Assembly (NCBI GenBank): GCA_963738445.1
Contig: CAVTWS010000024.1
Location: forward strand, 248,001 to 312,000
Source: CAVTWS01 sp963738445
Lineage (GTDB): Bacteria; Actinomycetota; Acidimicrobiia; Acidimicrobiales; SHLQ01
DNA length: 64,000 nt
Direction: 5' to 3'
Part shown: piece by piece, positions 35,331 to 44,399 of the stretch
Layout: each line of letters opens with the position of its first letter
Numbering within the stretch: the first letter of the stretch is position 1
The notes under the pieces: model-generated
The model's database searches: none
What the model was told of the DNA's origin: nothing
The model's input: the letters and a program-made list of their open reading frames with translations, nothing else
Program-made: the position numbers and the translations under genes

Positions 35331-35690
35331 TCACCGGTCGTCGAGGCGGGCGATGAGGCGTTTCGGCGCCACCGCTCGGTAGCTCTCCTCCACGAAATCG
35401 CACACGACATCGATCGGCGGCGCGTCAGGGCCGTCGATCGGAACGGTCACCCAGCCGTGGCGACCGAGGCCATACGGCGTCGGGACCGCGCCTTCGATCA
35501 ACAGGCCCTGCTCCGCCGAATGAGGCAGCTTGACGGCGACGGCATCGCTGACCGGTCCGCCCAGGAACACGAAGATCTTCTTGCCGACCTTCACGACGCC
35601 GTCCCCCTCCCACGGCGTGTCGAACCACGCGTCGGGGAACTCGAGGGCGAACTCCTTGATGCGGTCGATCGGTGAGTGACGAGTCGCCAT
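35331..35690 (-). CDS. MmcQ/YjbR family DNA-binding-like protein
   Basis: 119 aa, single-domain protein. Sequence features of the family: residues about 15-45 (FPDAWFDTPWEGDGVVKVGKKIF), VAVKLPHSAEQGLL and GLGRHGWVTV. The family has a CyaY-like fold and its role is poorly defined. It starts 14 nt after the S9 peptidase stop on the same strand, so the two form an operon. Confidence 0.8.
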   Translation of the reverse strand: MATRHSPIDRIKEFALEFPDAWFDTPWEGDGVVKVGKKIFVFLGGPVSDAVAVKLPHSAEQGLLIEGAVPTPYGLGRHGWVTVPIDGPDAPPIDVVCDFVEESYRAVAPKRLIARLDDR

Positions 35691-35704
35691 GGTCGATCCC
35701 GACG

Positions 35705-37777
35705 TCACACGTGGTCGCGGAGGAAGGCGAGCTGGAGCAGGAGCAGGTTCTCGGCCACCGACTCCTGCGACGCCATGTGAGTGACGCCGCTGAGCGGCAG
35801 GACCTGGTGGGGCCGGCCCGCCTCGAGCAGCGCCTGGGACAGGGCCAGCGTGTGGGCGGACACGACGTTGTCGTCGGCGAGACCGTGGATGAGCATGAGC
35901 GGCCGGGTGAGGTTGGCGGCATCGGCGATGAGCCCGGAGCGGGCGTAGGCCTCGGGTTCGGTGTCCGGGTGCCCGAGGTAACGCTCCGTGTAACCGGTGT
36001 CGTAGAGGCGCCAGTCCGTCACCGGTGCGCCCGCGACGGCTGCCTTGAAGATGTCCGGCCGGCGCATCACGGCGAGCGCGGCCAGGAACCCGCCGAACGA
36101 CCAGCCGCGTATCGCCACCCGATCGAGATCGAGTTGGGGGTACCGATCCGCCAAGGCGACCAGGGCATCGACCTGGTCCTCGATCACCGGTCCGGCCAGA
36201 TCGAGGTGGACGCCCCGCTCGAACGCCGGGCCTCGTCCGGGGGTGCCCCGGTTGTCGATCACCACGACGGCAAATCCCTGATCGGCGAACCACTGGGACG
36301 ACAGCCAGGCCGAGCGGGAGCGCACCACCCGAGCGTGATGCGGGCCGCCGTAGGGGTCGAGAAGGACGGGGAACCGCTCATCGACCGCGGCGTTGGTCGG
36401 GAACAGAACGCCGGCTCGCAGCTGCCGCGATCCGACCGTCTCGAACGCCACCGCGGGGCGCACCAGCGGGATGGCGCTGTGATCGGTGAGCACACCGACC
36501 TCGATGCCCTGCCGGTTGATGCGCATCTGCACACCGTCGTGCTCCATGGTCCGGGAGGCCACGACGATGGTGTCCGAGGCGGCCCACGCCCGGTGGACGC
36601 CCGCGGCGCGGGTCGCGGGCCACAACCCACCTTCGGCGTCGAGCACCATGACATGGGTCTCGGTTGGATCCGACGACACCTCGAGGACGATTCCCCCCAT
36701 TCCCGCCGATGAGATGCTGCGCACCTGCAGGCCGGCAGGAGTGGCGAACACCCCGTCGATGGTGAGACGCCGGGTGTCGGTCGCCGCATCGTCGACGACC
36801 AACAGGAGCCGGTCGTCGAGCCACGCCGGGGCTCCCGGCACCACATCGACCCAACACGGGTCGGACCAGCGAGTGAGCTCGGAGGCCTCACCAGAGGACG
36901 GGTCGACGTCGATGACCCCGGCGGTTCGTTGATCCCGGGTCAACACGAGCAGGGTGATGCGGTCGCGGGGCGCCCACGACGCCGACACCAGGTACTCCCA
37001 CTCACCCCGCCGCCACGCCACGGGCACCTGAACGCCGTCGAGGCTCACGATGGCCAGGTCGACCACCGCGTTCGTCTCGCCCGCTCCCGGATACCTGATC
37101 GGCGCGGGCGGCGCCGCCGGGTCGATCGGCGAGCTGATGTACCAGGTCGGCACGGGCGCCACGTCGACCCGGGCGGCCAGGAGGCGCCGGCCGTCCGGGC
37201 CCCACCAGAATCCCCGCATCCGCCCCAGTTCCTCCGCGGCCACGAACTCGGCCGAACCCCAGGACACATCAGGGGATTCGGGCTCCTCGGCGAGCGGTCG
37301 ATCCTCGTCCACGGCCAGCTCGCTGACGCGAAGGCCGGGTCCGCTCACGTACGCGACCCGGCTCCCGGTGGGATCGAGGCGGGGATCGAACACTCCAGCC
37401 GCGCACGTCACCTCCCTCGCGACCCCGGTCACCAGATCGACGTGATGGAGTCGGCCGTCGAGCGCGAACACGCCCTGGCGGAGCGCCGCATCGACGTCGT
37501 AGGCCACGATGCCCGCGGCCGCCTCACGCGCCCGTTCGCGCCGAGCCCGCTCGGCAGGCGGAACGTCGCCCGCCTCGCCCAGGTTCCGGGGATCCACGAC
37601 GAGACGCTCCCCCGGTTCGCCGACCTCGGTCAGCCACAAGCAGGTGACGGGGTCCTCGCCACCGCGGGAACGGAGGAACGTGAGCCGGGAGCCGTCGGTG
37701 GCCAACCGGAGATCTCGGGGTGAACCGAGGGTGAAGCGTTGGGTCCGGGCGTTCTGACGGGGGAAGGTGTCGGCCAT
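35705..37777 (-). CDS. S9 family serine peptidase (dipeptidyl-peptidase IV type)
   Basis: 690 aa. The N-terminal two thirds form the DPP-IV-type beta-propeller (GSPRDLRLATDG, VFDPRLDPTGSRVAYVSG, MRGFWWGPDGRRLLAARVD). The C-terminal alpha/beta hydrolase domain has the catalytic Ser at about residue 560 in GWSFGGF, Asp in HGLADDNV and His in GVTHMAS. No signal peptide, so it is cytoplasmic. It would remove dipeptides from peptide N-termini. The ATG is supported by a TAATCT -10 box 8 nt upstream. Confidence 0.9.
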   Translation of the reverse strand: MADTFPRQNARTQRFTLGSPRDLRLATDGSRLTFLRSRGGEDPVTCLWLTEVGEPGERLVVDPRNLGEAGDVPPAERARRERAREAAAGIVAYDVDAALRQGVFALDGRLHHVDLVTGVAREVTCAAGVFDPRLDPTGSRVAYVSGPGLRVSELAVDEDRPLAEEPESPDVSWGSAEFVAAEELGRMRGFWWGPDGRRLLAARVDVAPVPTWYISSPIDPAAPPAPIRYPGAGETNAVVDLAIVSLDGVQVPVAWRRGEWEYLVSASWAPRDRITLLVLTRDQRTAGVIDVDPSSGEASELTRWSDPCWVDVVPGAPAWLDDRLLLVVDDAATDTRRLTIDGVFATPAGLQVRSISSAGMGGIVLEVSSDPTETHVMVLDAEGGLWPATRAAGVHRAWAASDTIVVASRTMEHDGVQMRINRQGIEVGVLTDHSAIPLVRPAVAFETVGSRQLRAGVLFPTNAAVDERFPVLLDPYGGPHHARVVRSRSAWLSSQWFADQGFAVVVIDNRGTPGRGPAFERGVHLDLAGPVIEDQVDALVALADRYPQLDLDRVAIRGWSFGGFLAALAVMRRPDIFKAAVAGAPVTDWRLYDTGYTERYLGHPDTEPEAYARSGLIADAANLTRPLMLIHGLADDNVVSAHTLALSQALLEAGRPHQVLPLSGVTHMASQESVAENLLLLQLAFLRDHV

Positions 37778-37785
37778 CGCCGGGG

Positions 37786-37791
37786 AGATTA
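37786..37791 (-). promoter_or_regulatory. S9 peptidase -10 box (TAATCT)
   Basis: TAATCT on the minus strand, 8 nt before the ATG at 37777. Confidence 0.55.
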
Positions 37792-37845
37792 GCCCTCACG
37801 GCCGGCTACCCAGCCTGTCCCGGATGCTGGCATGATGGCTCGGCC

Positions 37846-38415
37846 ATGGCTGACCACATCAACCTCGATTCCGAGACGCTCGCCGTCCTTGCCCGCTTCA
37901 ACGACGGACTCGAGAGGATCGATGCCGCCGACCGCCGCGAGCGGGCGGTGAAGCACGCCGAGAAGGCCAAGGACGAGGCCGCCACCAAGCTCCGGGCCGT
38001 CGAGGCGGACGGCAGAGCGTCGGCCGAAGCCAAGGCGGCGGCACAGGAGGCCTACCGGGCCGCGGTCGACAGCTGGCAGGACATCACCCGCCGTGCCGAG
38101 GCGGGCGAGGACATCGGCCCGTCGTCCGGCCCCGCTGGTGCCGACCCGGACGATTCCGAGGCCGACGGCGACGACTCCGCCACCGATGGCGACGACTCCG
38201 CCACCGATGGCGATGGGACGTCCGAGCCCGACGAATCGACCGATGCCACCCCGGCCGCCGAATCCGAATCCGCGGAAGCCGATGCCGAGCCCGACCCTGC
38301 TGCCGAGCCCGAACGTGCTGCCGAGCCCGAGGATGCTCCCGCCGAAGCCACCGACACCGCTTCCGCCGAAGAGCCCGCCACCGAGCCCGATCCCGAGCCG
38401 GCCGCCGAGGGCTGA
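37846..38415 (+). CDS. Hypothetical protein with coiled-coil head and acidic repetitive tail
   Basis: 189 aa, no recognised family. Residues 1-85 are helical and charged (RFNDGLERIDAADRRERAVK and onwards), likely a coiled coil. Residues 90-189 are low complexity: two copies of DGDDSATD, then Glu/Pro/Ala-rich runs such as AEPDPAAEPE. No signal peptide or membrane segment. The codon pattern and GC are like the neighbours, so it is probably a real gene. The stop is 2 nt from the stop of the convergent phosphotransferase. Confidence 0.6.
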   Translation: MADHINLDSETLAVLARFNDGLERIDAADRRERAVKHAEKAKDEAATKLRAVEADGRASAEAKAAAQEAYRAAVDSWQDITRRAEAGEDIGPSSGPAGADPDDSEADGDDSATDGDDSATDGDGTSEPDESTDATPAAESESAEADAEPDPAAEPERAAEPEDAPAEATDTASAEEPATEPDPEPAAEG

Positions 38416-38417
38416 CG

Positions 38418-39508
38418 TCAGCCTTCGTCCATGAGCTCTCGGAGCAGGTGGGCGTGCATGACGAGCGAATCGGGATCCTCCGCCGCTTCCATGTCGCCGT
38501 AGGCGATGGCCCGGGCGCTGGTCCGCAGACTGACGACGGCGAACCGTTGCGCCGCGAACACCTCGTACCACTGCATGTGGCCGAGCTCGATCCCGGTGAG
38601 CTCCCGGTACAGGGTCACCATCCGGTCGCGTGACAGCCACCCGGCGAGGGGGCTCGGGTACCCGGCTCGATCCGCGATGTCCACGAAGAACCGGTGCATG
38701 AGCACCATCCACGCCGCGTCGACCTCACGAGGCCCCAGCGCGGCCATCTCCCAATCGAGCACAGCCACCGGAACCAGGTCCCGGTACAGCATGTTGCCGA
38801 TCCGCGAGTCCCCCCAGTTGAGCACGGTCTCGCTCTCGGCCGGCCGGTGGGCGTCGAGCCAGGCGAAGGTCTCCTCGATCACCGGCACCCGCATGTCGCC
38901 CCGCGCCCAGTCGTAGTACCAACGCTGGTATCCGAGGTGCTGGTCGAGCGCGGTGGTGCCGTGTTCGGGGCGCTCCAGGAAGCTCAGCGCGGGGTCGTCG
39001 CCGTGCAGCTCGTGGAGCCGAGCCAGCACCTCCACCGACCGGCGCTCGGCGGTCGCCCGGCCGGCCGGATCCGCGTCGACGAGGGGGCCGGCGAACACGT
39101 AGGGGATCGGGACGTCCGGGGCGCGGCGCCCTCGATGCGACCCATGACCAGGAACGGTGCCCCCAGTGGTTCCGAGGTCGGCTCGAGCCACAGCACCTCG
39201 GGCACCGGCACCGCCGTGCGTTCGCCCACCAACCGCATGCACCGCGCCTGCAGGTCCAGGTCGTACGCGGGGAAGACCGGGTAGTCCTCCATGTCCGGAG
39301 ACATGCGGGCCACCAGCTCGCGCGTGACCGGCCCATCGGCGGATGGCCAGGTCGCGGTGAACAGCAACGTCTCACTCGACATGCCGGTTCCCTCCGGCAC
39401 CTTCAGCTCCGAGATCTCCACACCTCCGTCGCCCTGCACCTGGCCGGTCAGCCACGAGCGGAGGCGGTCCCGCAACTCGACGTGATCACGTTTGGTGGGC
39501 AGGGGCAC
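38418..39508 (-). CDS. APH-type phosphotransferase family protein (frameshift near 39120)
   Basis: Aminoglycoside-phosphotransferase-like kinase of the ACAD10/11 type. The N-lobe is in one frame (SELKVPEGTGMSSETLLF, LGAPFLVMGRIEGAAP). After GAAP one base is missing near 39120 and the rest is in the neighbouring frame (VPIPYVFAGPLVDADPAG, the catalytic loop LNWGDSRIGNMLY, and the metal-binding VLDWEMAALG). Restored length is about 363 aa. The catalytic loop has Asn in place of the usual His, frequent in this subgroup. Substrate unknown; homologues often act with acyl-CoA metabolism, which is abundant elsewhere in the window. Confidence 0.8.
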
Positions 39509-39548
39509 GGCAGGACCTCCAGGACCGGGAAGGGGGACGGTAGCGGGA

Positions 39549-40451
39549 TCAGCGCTCGTCGTGCTCGGTCAGGAAGTCGATCAACCGCTCGACCGCGCCG
39601 ACCATGGTCGGGTCGAGATCTCGGAAGCTGGTCACCCGGCGGCGCAGCTGCCGCCAGAATCGAGCCGGTTCCTCAACGCCGAGTGCCGCGCACACCCCCT
39701 CCTTCCACGGACGCCCCCTCGGGACGGTCGGCCACGCCGCGATGCCGACCGACGACGGCTTGACCGCCGCCCACACGTCGACGAAGGGATGCCCGACCAC
39801 CAGCACGTCCGGGTGGTCGATCTCCGACGCCGTCCGGGACTCCTTGGAACCGGCGACCAGATGATCGAGGAGCACACCGAGCCGTCGGCCCGGACGCGGT
39901 CCGAAGGTCCGGACGCGAGACACCAGGTCGTCCATGCCGTGCATGGGTTCCACGACGATGCCCTCGACCCGGAGGTCATCGCCCCACACGGTCTCGAGGA
40001 GCTCCGCGTCATGGATGCCCTCGACCCAGATCCGGCTGGCTCTCGCCACGCGCGCCGGGCTCCCCGGAACGGCCACCGAACCGGACGCGGTGAACGAGGC
40101 CGGCGTGGCGGGGCGGCCCGCCGCCGGCACGAGCTTCACCCGTCGTCCCTCGACCCGGAAAGCGCCCGGATCGTTGCGCAGGCGGTGGTCGCGGCCGGAA
40201 CCGTCACGCAGCATCAACTGGGTGTCCCCGAGTTTGACGATCGCCCCGGCCACGCCGGATTCGTGCTGCACGACCATGCCGAGTCGAGCGGCGACCACGG
40301 GATAGTCCCGGCGGGGGCGCGCCGGCGCATCGATGTCGAGAGGCCCGGCCAGCAGACCGTCGTCGAGTCCCATGCCCGCAGGGTAGATCGTGCGTTCTCC
40401 CTGAGCGCGCCACCCGATCATCTCCCACGGTGAGGCGGGCGGGGCGCTCAC
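39549..40451 (-). CDS. DUF3097 family protein
   Basis: 300 aa, a conserved actinobacterial protein of unknown function. Recognisable blocks are GAIVKLGDTQLMLRDGSGR, RIWVEGIHDAELLETVWGDDLR, GVLLDHLVAGSKES and VVGHPFVDVWAAVKP. The WVEGIHDAELLE region resembles a Toprim-like nucleotide-metal site, but this is inference. The start at 40451 gives the full family N-terminus; an ATG at 40373 is an alternative. It lies 40 nt upstream of the phosphotransferase gene on the same strand. Confidence 0.8.
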   Translation of the reverse strand: MSAPPASPWEMIGWRAQGERTIYPAGMGLDDGLLAGPLDIDAPARPRRDYPVVAARLGMVVQHESGVAGAIVKLGDTQLMLRDGSGRDHRLRNDPGAFRVEGRRVKLVPAAGRPATPASFTASGSVAVPGSPARVARASRIWVEGIHDAELLETVWGDDLRVEGIVVEPMHGMDDLVSRVRTFGPRPGRRLGVLLDHLVAGSKESRTASEIDHPDVLVVGHPFVDVWAAVKPSSVGIAAWPTVPRGRPWKEGVCAALGVEEPARFWRQLRRRVTSFRDLDPTMVGAVERLIDFLTEHDER

Positions 40452-40506
40452 AGGTTCCTAACAGGTGGCTCACACCGCCATCTCAGGCGGTTGCGATAAC
40501 TGGTTC

Positions 40507-40923
40507 ATGCTCCTTCGCCCCCGTCCCGTCTCCCTCCTGGTGCCCCTGCTGATCGTGGCCGCCCTCGCCTGCGGGTGCGAGCGAGGTCGACCGCGAGCCG
40601 AGGCCGTGCCTGACACGACGACGTCCACCACCACCACCACCGGGGTGCCGCCCGTCCCGACCACGATGGCTTCACCGACGACGGCGCCGCCCACGACGTC
40701 TTCACCGACGACAGCCTCGACAACGGCCTCGACGACCACCACCACGACGGCCTCGACGACAACGAACGTCGAGACGCCGGCGGTGTCCGGTCCCGGACTG
40801 GACGACTCGACGCTCGACGCCCTCGATGCCTCCCTCGACGAGCTCGACGCGCTCACGGCCGCCGCCGGTCGCGCCGCGTCCTCCGCCGACGAGGCGGCCG
40901 CCCACGGCGAGCCCAGCCCCTGA
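40507..40923 (+). CDS. Small Thr-rich lipoprotein
   Basis: 138 aa. A signal sequence (VSLLVPLLIVAALACGC) ends in a lipobox-like region with two cysteines. Residues 35-90 are nearly all Thr, Ser and Pro, a wall-spanning linker. The last 45 residues form a helix-prone segment (LDDSTLDALDASLDELDALTAAAG). No known domain. The ATG at 40507 was preferred because the signal peptide then starts directly; 40465 is an alternative. It is followed after 44 nt by another exported helical protein, probably its partner. Confidence 0.6.
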   Translation: MLLRPRPVSLLVPLLIVAALACGCERGRPRAEAVPDTTTSTTTTTGVPPVPTTMASPTTAPPTTSSPTTASTTASTTTTTTASTTTNVETPAVSGPGLDDSTLDALDASLDELDALTAAAGRAASSADEAAAHGEPSP

Positions 40924-40967
40924 TCCACCACCGTCAACCACGACCACAACCACCCAAGGAACCTGCC

Positions 40968-41698
40968 ATGAACTGCTCACCGACCGTCCGACGATTTGCC
41001 CGAGGCGCCGCGATCGCCCTGACCCTGGGCGTGAGCGCCATGGCCGTGGCCGACACGGCCACGGCCCAGGAGCCACCGCCGGCGACTCGTCCCGATGTCG
41101 CCACGGTCCAGGCCCGGTGCCGGACCGGTATCGAGGAGCGGTTGGCGACCCTCGACGAGCTCTCGGCCGCGATCGAGGCGGCTGACCACCTCACCGACGG
41201 CCACGAGACCTCGCTCGTCACGATCGTCGACGCCACGTCGGAGCGCGTCTCGCCGCGCTCGTCCCCGTGGTCGAGAGCGCCACGACCGTCGAGCAGCTGC
41301 GCGAACCGTGCGCCGATGCGGTCTACGACAACCGTGTCTACCTGCTGGTCGCGCCGCAGACCCATCTCGTCATCGGACTCGATGCGATCGACGCCGCCTC
41401 GGCCCTGCTCGACGAGGTCACCGCTCGACTCGACGCCGCGATCGCCGAAGCGGCGGAATCCGGAGCCGACGTGACCGAGGCCCAAACACATCGCGACGCG
41501 GCGGTGGCGGCCGGTGACGCAGCTGCCGCCGCGGCGGCGGGCCAGGCCGACGCGGTGCTCGCCCTCACCCCGGCCGGGGTGAACGACGGATCGGCGGGGC
41601 CGGTGCTGGCGACCGCCCGCTCCGCCATCGGGTCGGCGCACGCACAGTTGCAGACCGCCCGCACCGAGGTCCGGGCCGCCATCGACGCCCTGCGTTGA
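40968..41698 (+). CDS. Secreted helical protein of unknown function (frameshift near 41250)
   Basis: An AAGGA site precedes the ATG. The signal peptide ends near DTATAQEP. The mature part is Ala/Glu/Thr-rich and helical: RTGIEERLATLDELSAAIEA, then, in the neighbouring frame, TTVEQLREPCADAVYDNRVYLLV and a long Ala-rich coiled coil ending in ATARSAIGSAHAQLQTA. One base is missing near 41250; restored length is about 243 aa. Two cysteines could form a disulfide. It is probably co-transcribed with the Thr-rich lipoprotein and followed by a strong hairpin. Confidence 0.65.
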
Positions 41699-41740
41699 CT
41701 CCTGACGGCTGACGACCGACGGCTGACGCCGGGGGTCGGC

Positions 41741-41777
41741 TACGTCGTGACCGGGCTGAACCCGGTCACGACGTAGC
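41741..41777. terminator. Perfect 16-bp hairpin between convergent genes
   Basis: CTACGTCGTGACCGGG (41741-41756), loop CTGAA, and CCCGGTCACGACGTAG (41762-41777), followed by CCTTTCCC. It separates the exported-protein pair (plus) from the F420-type oxidoreductase (minus) and should terminate both directions. Just upstream, GACGGCTGACG is repeated twice. Confidence 0.8.
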
Positions 41778-41826
41778 CTTTCCCACCACCTGCGAACGCG
41801 ACCGGTCGAGCCGGCCGGGCGGATCC

Positions 41827-42756
41827 TCAGCCGGCGCGATGCCGGGCGATGACCTCGGTGCCGAACTGGTGCGCGGCGTCGACCGCACGGCCGACATCGT
41901 CACCGGGGAGACCGACGCTCACCCACGTGACTCCCAGCTTCTCGAGTTCCTCCACCCCAGCAAGATACTCGTCAGCGTCGAAATCCACGTGCCCCGGAGT
42001 TCCGCCCCGGAAATTCGAGAACGCGATGTCGATCTCGGAACGATCTCGACCCGCACTCTCCACCTGCACCCAGAGGTAATCGAGCATCTCGGCCAGCTCC
42101 TCGACGGACTCCAGCGGCACCGTCCGGGATGTCGTGGCCATCTGCCGGGCGGCCGGAAACGGACTCCAGCCATCGCCGTACCGCGCCACCCGACGGCGGG
42201 CGAGCTGAGAGTTCCCCGCGACCCAGATCGGGAGGTGCGGCGTGCTCACCGGCTTCGGGTTGGCCGTCTGGCCCAGCGCGTTGAAGTGCCGGCCTTGCAT
42301 GGCGAAGTTGTCGGTCGTCCAGATGCCCTGGATCGCCTCGATCGCTTCCTCGAACAGGTCGTTGCGTTCGTCGAAGTCGACCCCGAGCGCCTTGTACTCA
42401 GCCTTCTGATAGCCGGTCGCCACGTTGAGGATGAAACGGCCGCCCGACAACACGTCCACCGTCGCCGCCGCCTTCGCGGTGAGGAACGGATTTCGGTAGG
42501 GAAGCACCACGATGTGCGGGAACAGCTTGATGCGGTCGGTGACCGCGGCGCAGAAGGCGAGCGCCGCGAACGGGTCGAGGGCATCGTGGCCGCCGGCGTT
42601 CAACCAGCGGTCCGACGGGACCGGGTGATCCGTGAACGCCAACCCGTCGATTCCGGCTGCTTCCACCGCCGTCGCGATCCCGATCACTCCCGCCTTCGTC
42701 ACGAACGCCGGGTTGTAGGGGTGCATGACGATCGGGAACGTCGTGTAGAACTTCAT
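41827..42756 (-). CDS. LLM class F420-dependent oxidoreductase
   Basis: 309 aa luciferase-like TIM-barrel flavoprotein. Typical blocks: GIDGLAFTDHPVP, LDPFAALAFCAAVTDRIKLFPHIVVLPYRNP, GGRFILNVATGYQKAEYKALGVDF, and PIWVAGNSQLARRRVARYGDGW. The family in actinobacteria mostly uses F420; substrate unknown. The ATG is supported by a TAGGGT -10 box at 42765-42770, 8 nt upstream. Transcribed alone, divergent from the thioesterases. Confidence 0.85.
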   Translation of the reverse strand: MKFYTTFPIVMHPYNPAFVTKAGVIGIATAVEAAGIDGLAFTDHPVPSDRWLNAGGHDALDPFAALAFCAAVTDRIKLFPHIVVLPYRNPFLTAKAAATVDVLSGGRFILNVATGYQKAEYKALGVDFDERNDLFEEAIEAIQGIWTTDNFAMQGRHFNALGQTANPKPVSTPHLPIWVAGNSQLARRRVARYGDGWSPFPAARQMATTSRTVPLESVEELAEMLDYLWVQVESAGRDRSEIDIAFSNFRGGTPGHVDFDADEYLAGVEELEKLGVTWVSVGLPGDDVGRAVDAAHQFGTEVIARHRAG

Positions 42757-42764
42757 GGGCGCTG

Positions 42765-42770
42765 ACCCTA
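42765..42770 (-). promoter_or_regulatory. -10 box (TAGGGT) of the F420-type oxidoreductase gene
   Basis: TAGGGT on the minus strand, 8 nt before the ATG at 42756. Confidence 0.5.
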
Positions 42771-42814
42771 ATCACTGCGGACCTTCGGGTTCGAGCCTTG
42801 GTTCGGGGCCGCCC

Positions 42815-42820
42815 TACCAT
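42815..42820 (+). promoter_or_regulatory. -10 box (TACCAT) of the thioesterase operon
   Basis: TACCAT, 8 nt before the GTG at 42829. Confidence 0.5.
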
Positions 42821-42828
42821 CACCCGCT

Positions 42829-43532
42829 GTGCAGCTCGACGACGTCCTCGCCAGTCTCGACCTCGAGCAGACCGGACCATCGAGCTTCAGCACCGGTGGT
42901 CTGCACTTCCCGACCGTCACGTGGACCTTCGGCGGGCTGCTGGTCGCCCAGGTGATGATGGCGGCGGTCGGTACCGCGCCGGACCGCTCCGTCCGGTCGT
43001 GCCACGTCACGTTCCTCAGCCGCTCCGACCCGCACCGCCCGATCATCTTCGACGTGAACCGGGTCGACGACCGCACCACGTTCGCCCATCGAGTGGTCAC
43101 CGGTCGCCAGGACGGCGACGCCCGGGTCATCGCCAACGTGCTGCTCCATCAGGAGGAGCCCGACGGGCCCCGCCACCAGACGCCGACCATCGGTGACTTC
43201 CGGGTGAACGACGCCGCACCGAGCCCCCGGTCGTTCGTGCTCGAGACGAGGGACGCCAGCGAACCTCGCCTGTTCTCCACGACCGACGCCTGCGACTCCG
43301 ACATCGCCGTGTGGTTCCGGGTGCCCGAGCTCCACGGCCCCCGGCAGCTCCACGAGTCACCTGGTTCCACGAGCCGTTCCGTTTCGACGATTGGCTCCTG
43401 TTCCGGGCCGAGTCCCACAAGGCCGCGCTCGGCCGCTCCCTGTGCCTCGGCCATTGGTTCGATCAGACCGGACGCCTCGTTGCCTCGTGCGCCCAGGAGG
43501 GCCTGATGCGGATCCGAGGATCGGTCACGTGA
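42829..43532 (+). CDS. Acyl-CoA thioesterase, TesB-like (frameshift near 43360)
   Basis: Double hotdog-fold thioesterase that hydrolyses acyl-CoA. The N-terminal half shows TFGGLLVAQVMMAAVG and SCHVTFLSRSDP; the second hotdog shows VTWFHEPFRFDDWLLFRAES and LGHWFDQTGRLVASCAQEGLMR. The halves are in different frames, with one base missing near 43360. Restored length is about 234 aa, a little short for TesB. The GTG start is set by the -10 box. Its stop overlaps the start of a second thioesterase (GTGA). Confidence 0.8.
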
Positions 43533-44333
43533 GCGCCGACGCGCTCGTCGAGCGACTCCGTGCCGAACGCCAGGACGATGGATCGTTCGGCGCCCGCAAC
43601 GTCTCGCCCCGCTCCGACCGACTCTTCGGCGGCCAGATGGCGGCGCAGGCGCTGAGCGCGGCCGCCCAGACCGTCGATCCGTCGAAGTCGACGGTCAGCC
43701 TCCACGTGACGTACATCGAACCGGGCGAACGCCACGCGGATGTGCGCTACCTCGTCGAGCACCTCCGCGACGGACGCAGCGACATCCGTCAGATCGACAT
43801 CGAGCAGGGCGGGCTCTGCGCCCGGGCCATGGCGACCTTCAGCACTCCCGACGCCCGGTCGACGATCGATCATCAGGTCGAGGCGCCGTCGTCACCGCAT
43901 CCCGATCACCTGCCACCCTTCGAGCGGATGAACGGCCGGAGCATGTTGGTGCGTTGCGCGCCCGAACACGCTCCGTTCCGGCTCGACATCGCGCCGGCGG
44001 AGTTCGAGCTGTGGTTCCGCGCTGATGCCCGGCTCGCCGACGACTGGGTCGACCACCACGTGATGCTGGCGTACCTCTCCGACCTGACGATCACCGCCAG
44101 CCCGTTTCGGCTGGTCGACGGGGTGTACTCGGGTTCGAGCGAGGTGATCTCGGCCACCCGCTCCCTCCACCTGTGGTTCCATCGACCATTTCGCGCTCGA
44201 CGAGTGGTTGATGCTCTCGCACCGGTGCCCCTCGGCCAGCGGCGGTCGGGCTCTCGTGCAGGCGCACTGGTTCGACGTCGCCGGCCGGATGGTGGCGTCG
44301 ATCACCCAGGAGACGCTCAGCGCCCGGCGATAG
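43529..44333 (+). CDS. Acyl-CoA thioesterase, TesB-like (frameshift near 44190)
   Basis: Second double-hotdog thioesterase in tandem. SDRLFGGQMAAQALSAAAQTV, SLHVTYIEPGE and IRQIDIEQGGLCARAMATF define the first hotdog; MLAYLSDLTI and LWFHRPF the second. One extra T in CCATTTCGC near 44190 shifts the frame; the right frame reads FALDEWLMLSHRCPSA and AHWFDVAGRMVASITQE and stops at 44333. Restored length is about 267 aa. It is closer to canonical TesB than its neighbour. The two may be subunits or have different chain-length preferences. Confidence 0.82.
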
Positions 44334-44399
44334 GTGACGGCTGGGTCGAGCGACCCTGGCCGGTACCCGCCGGCCCCGGTACCGTCGGGATCGGTCGCC

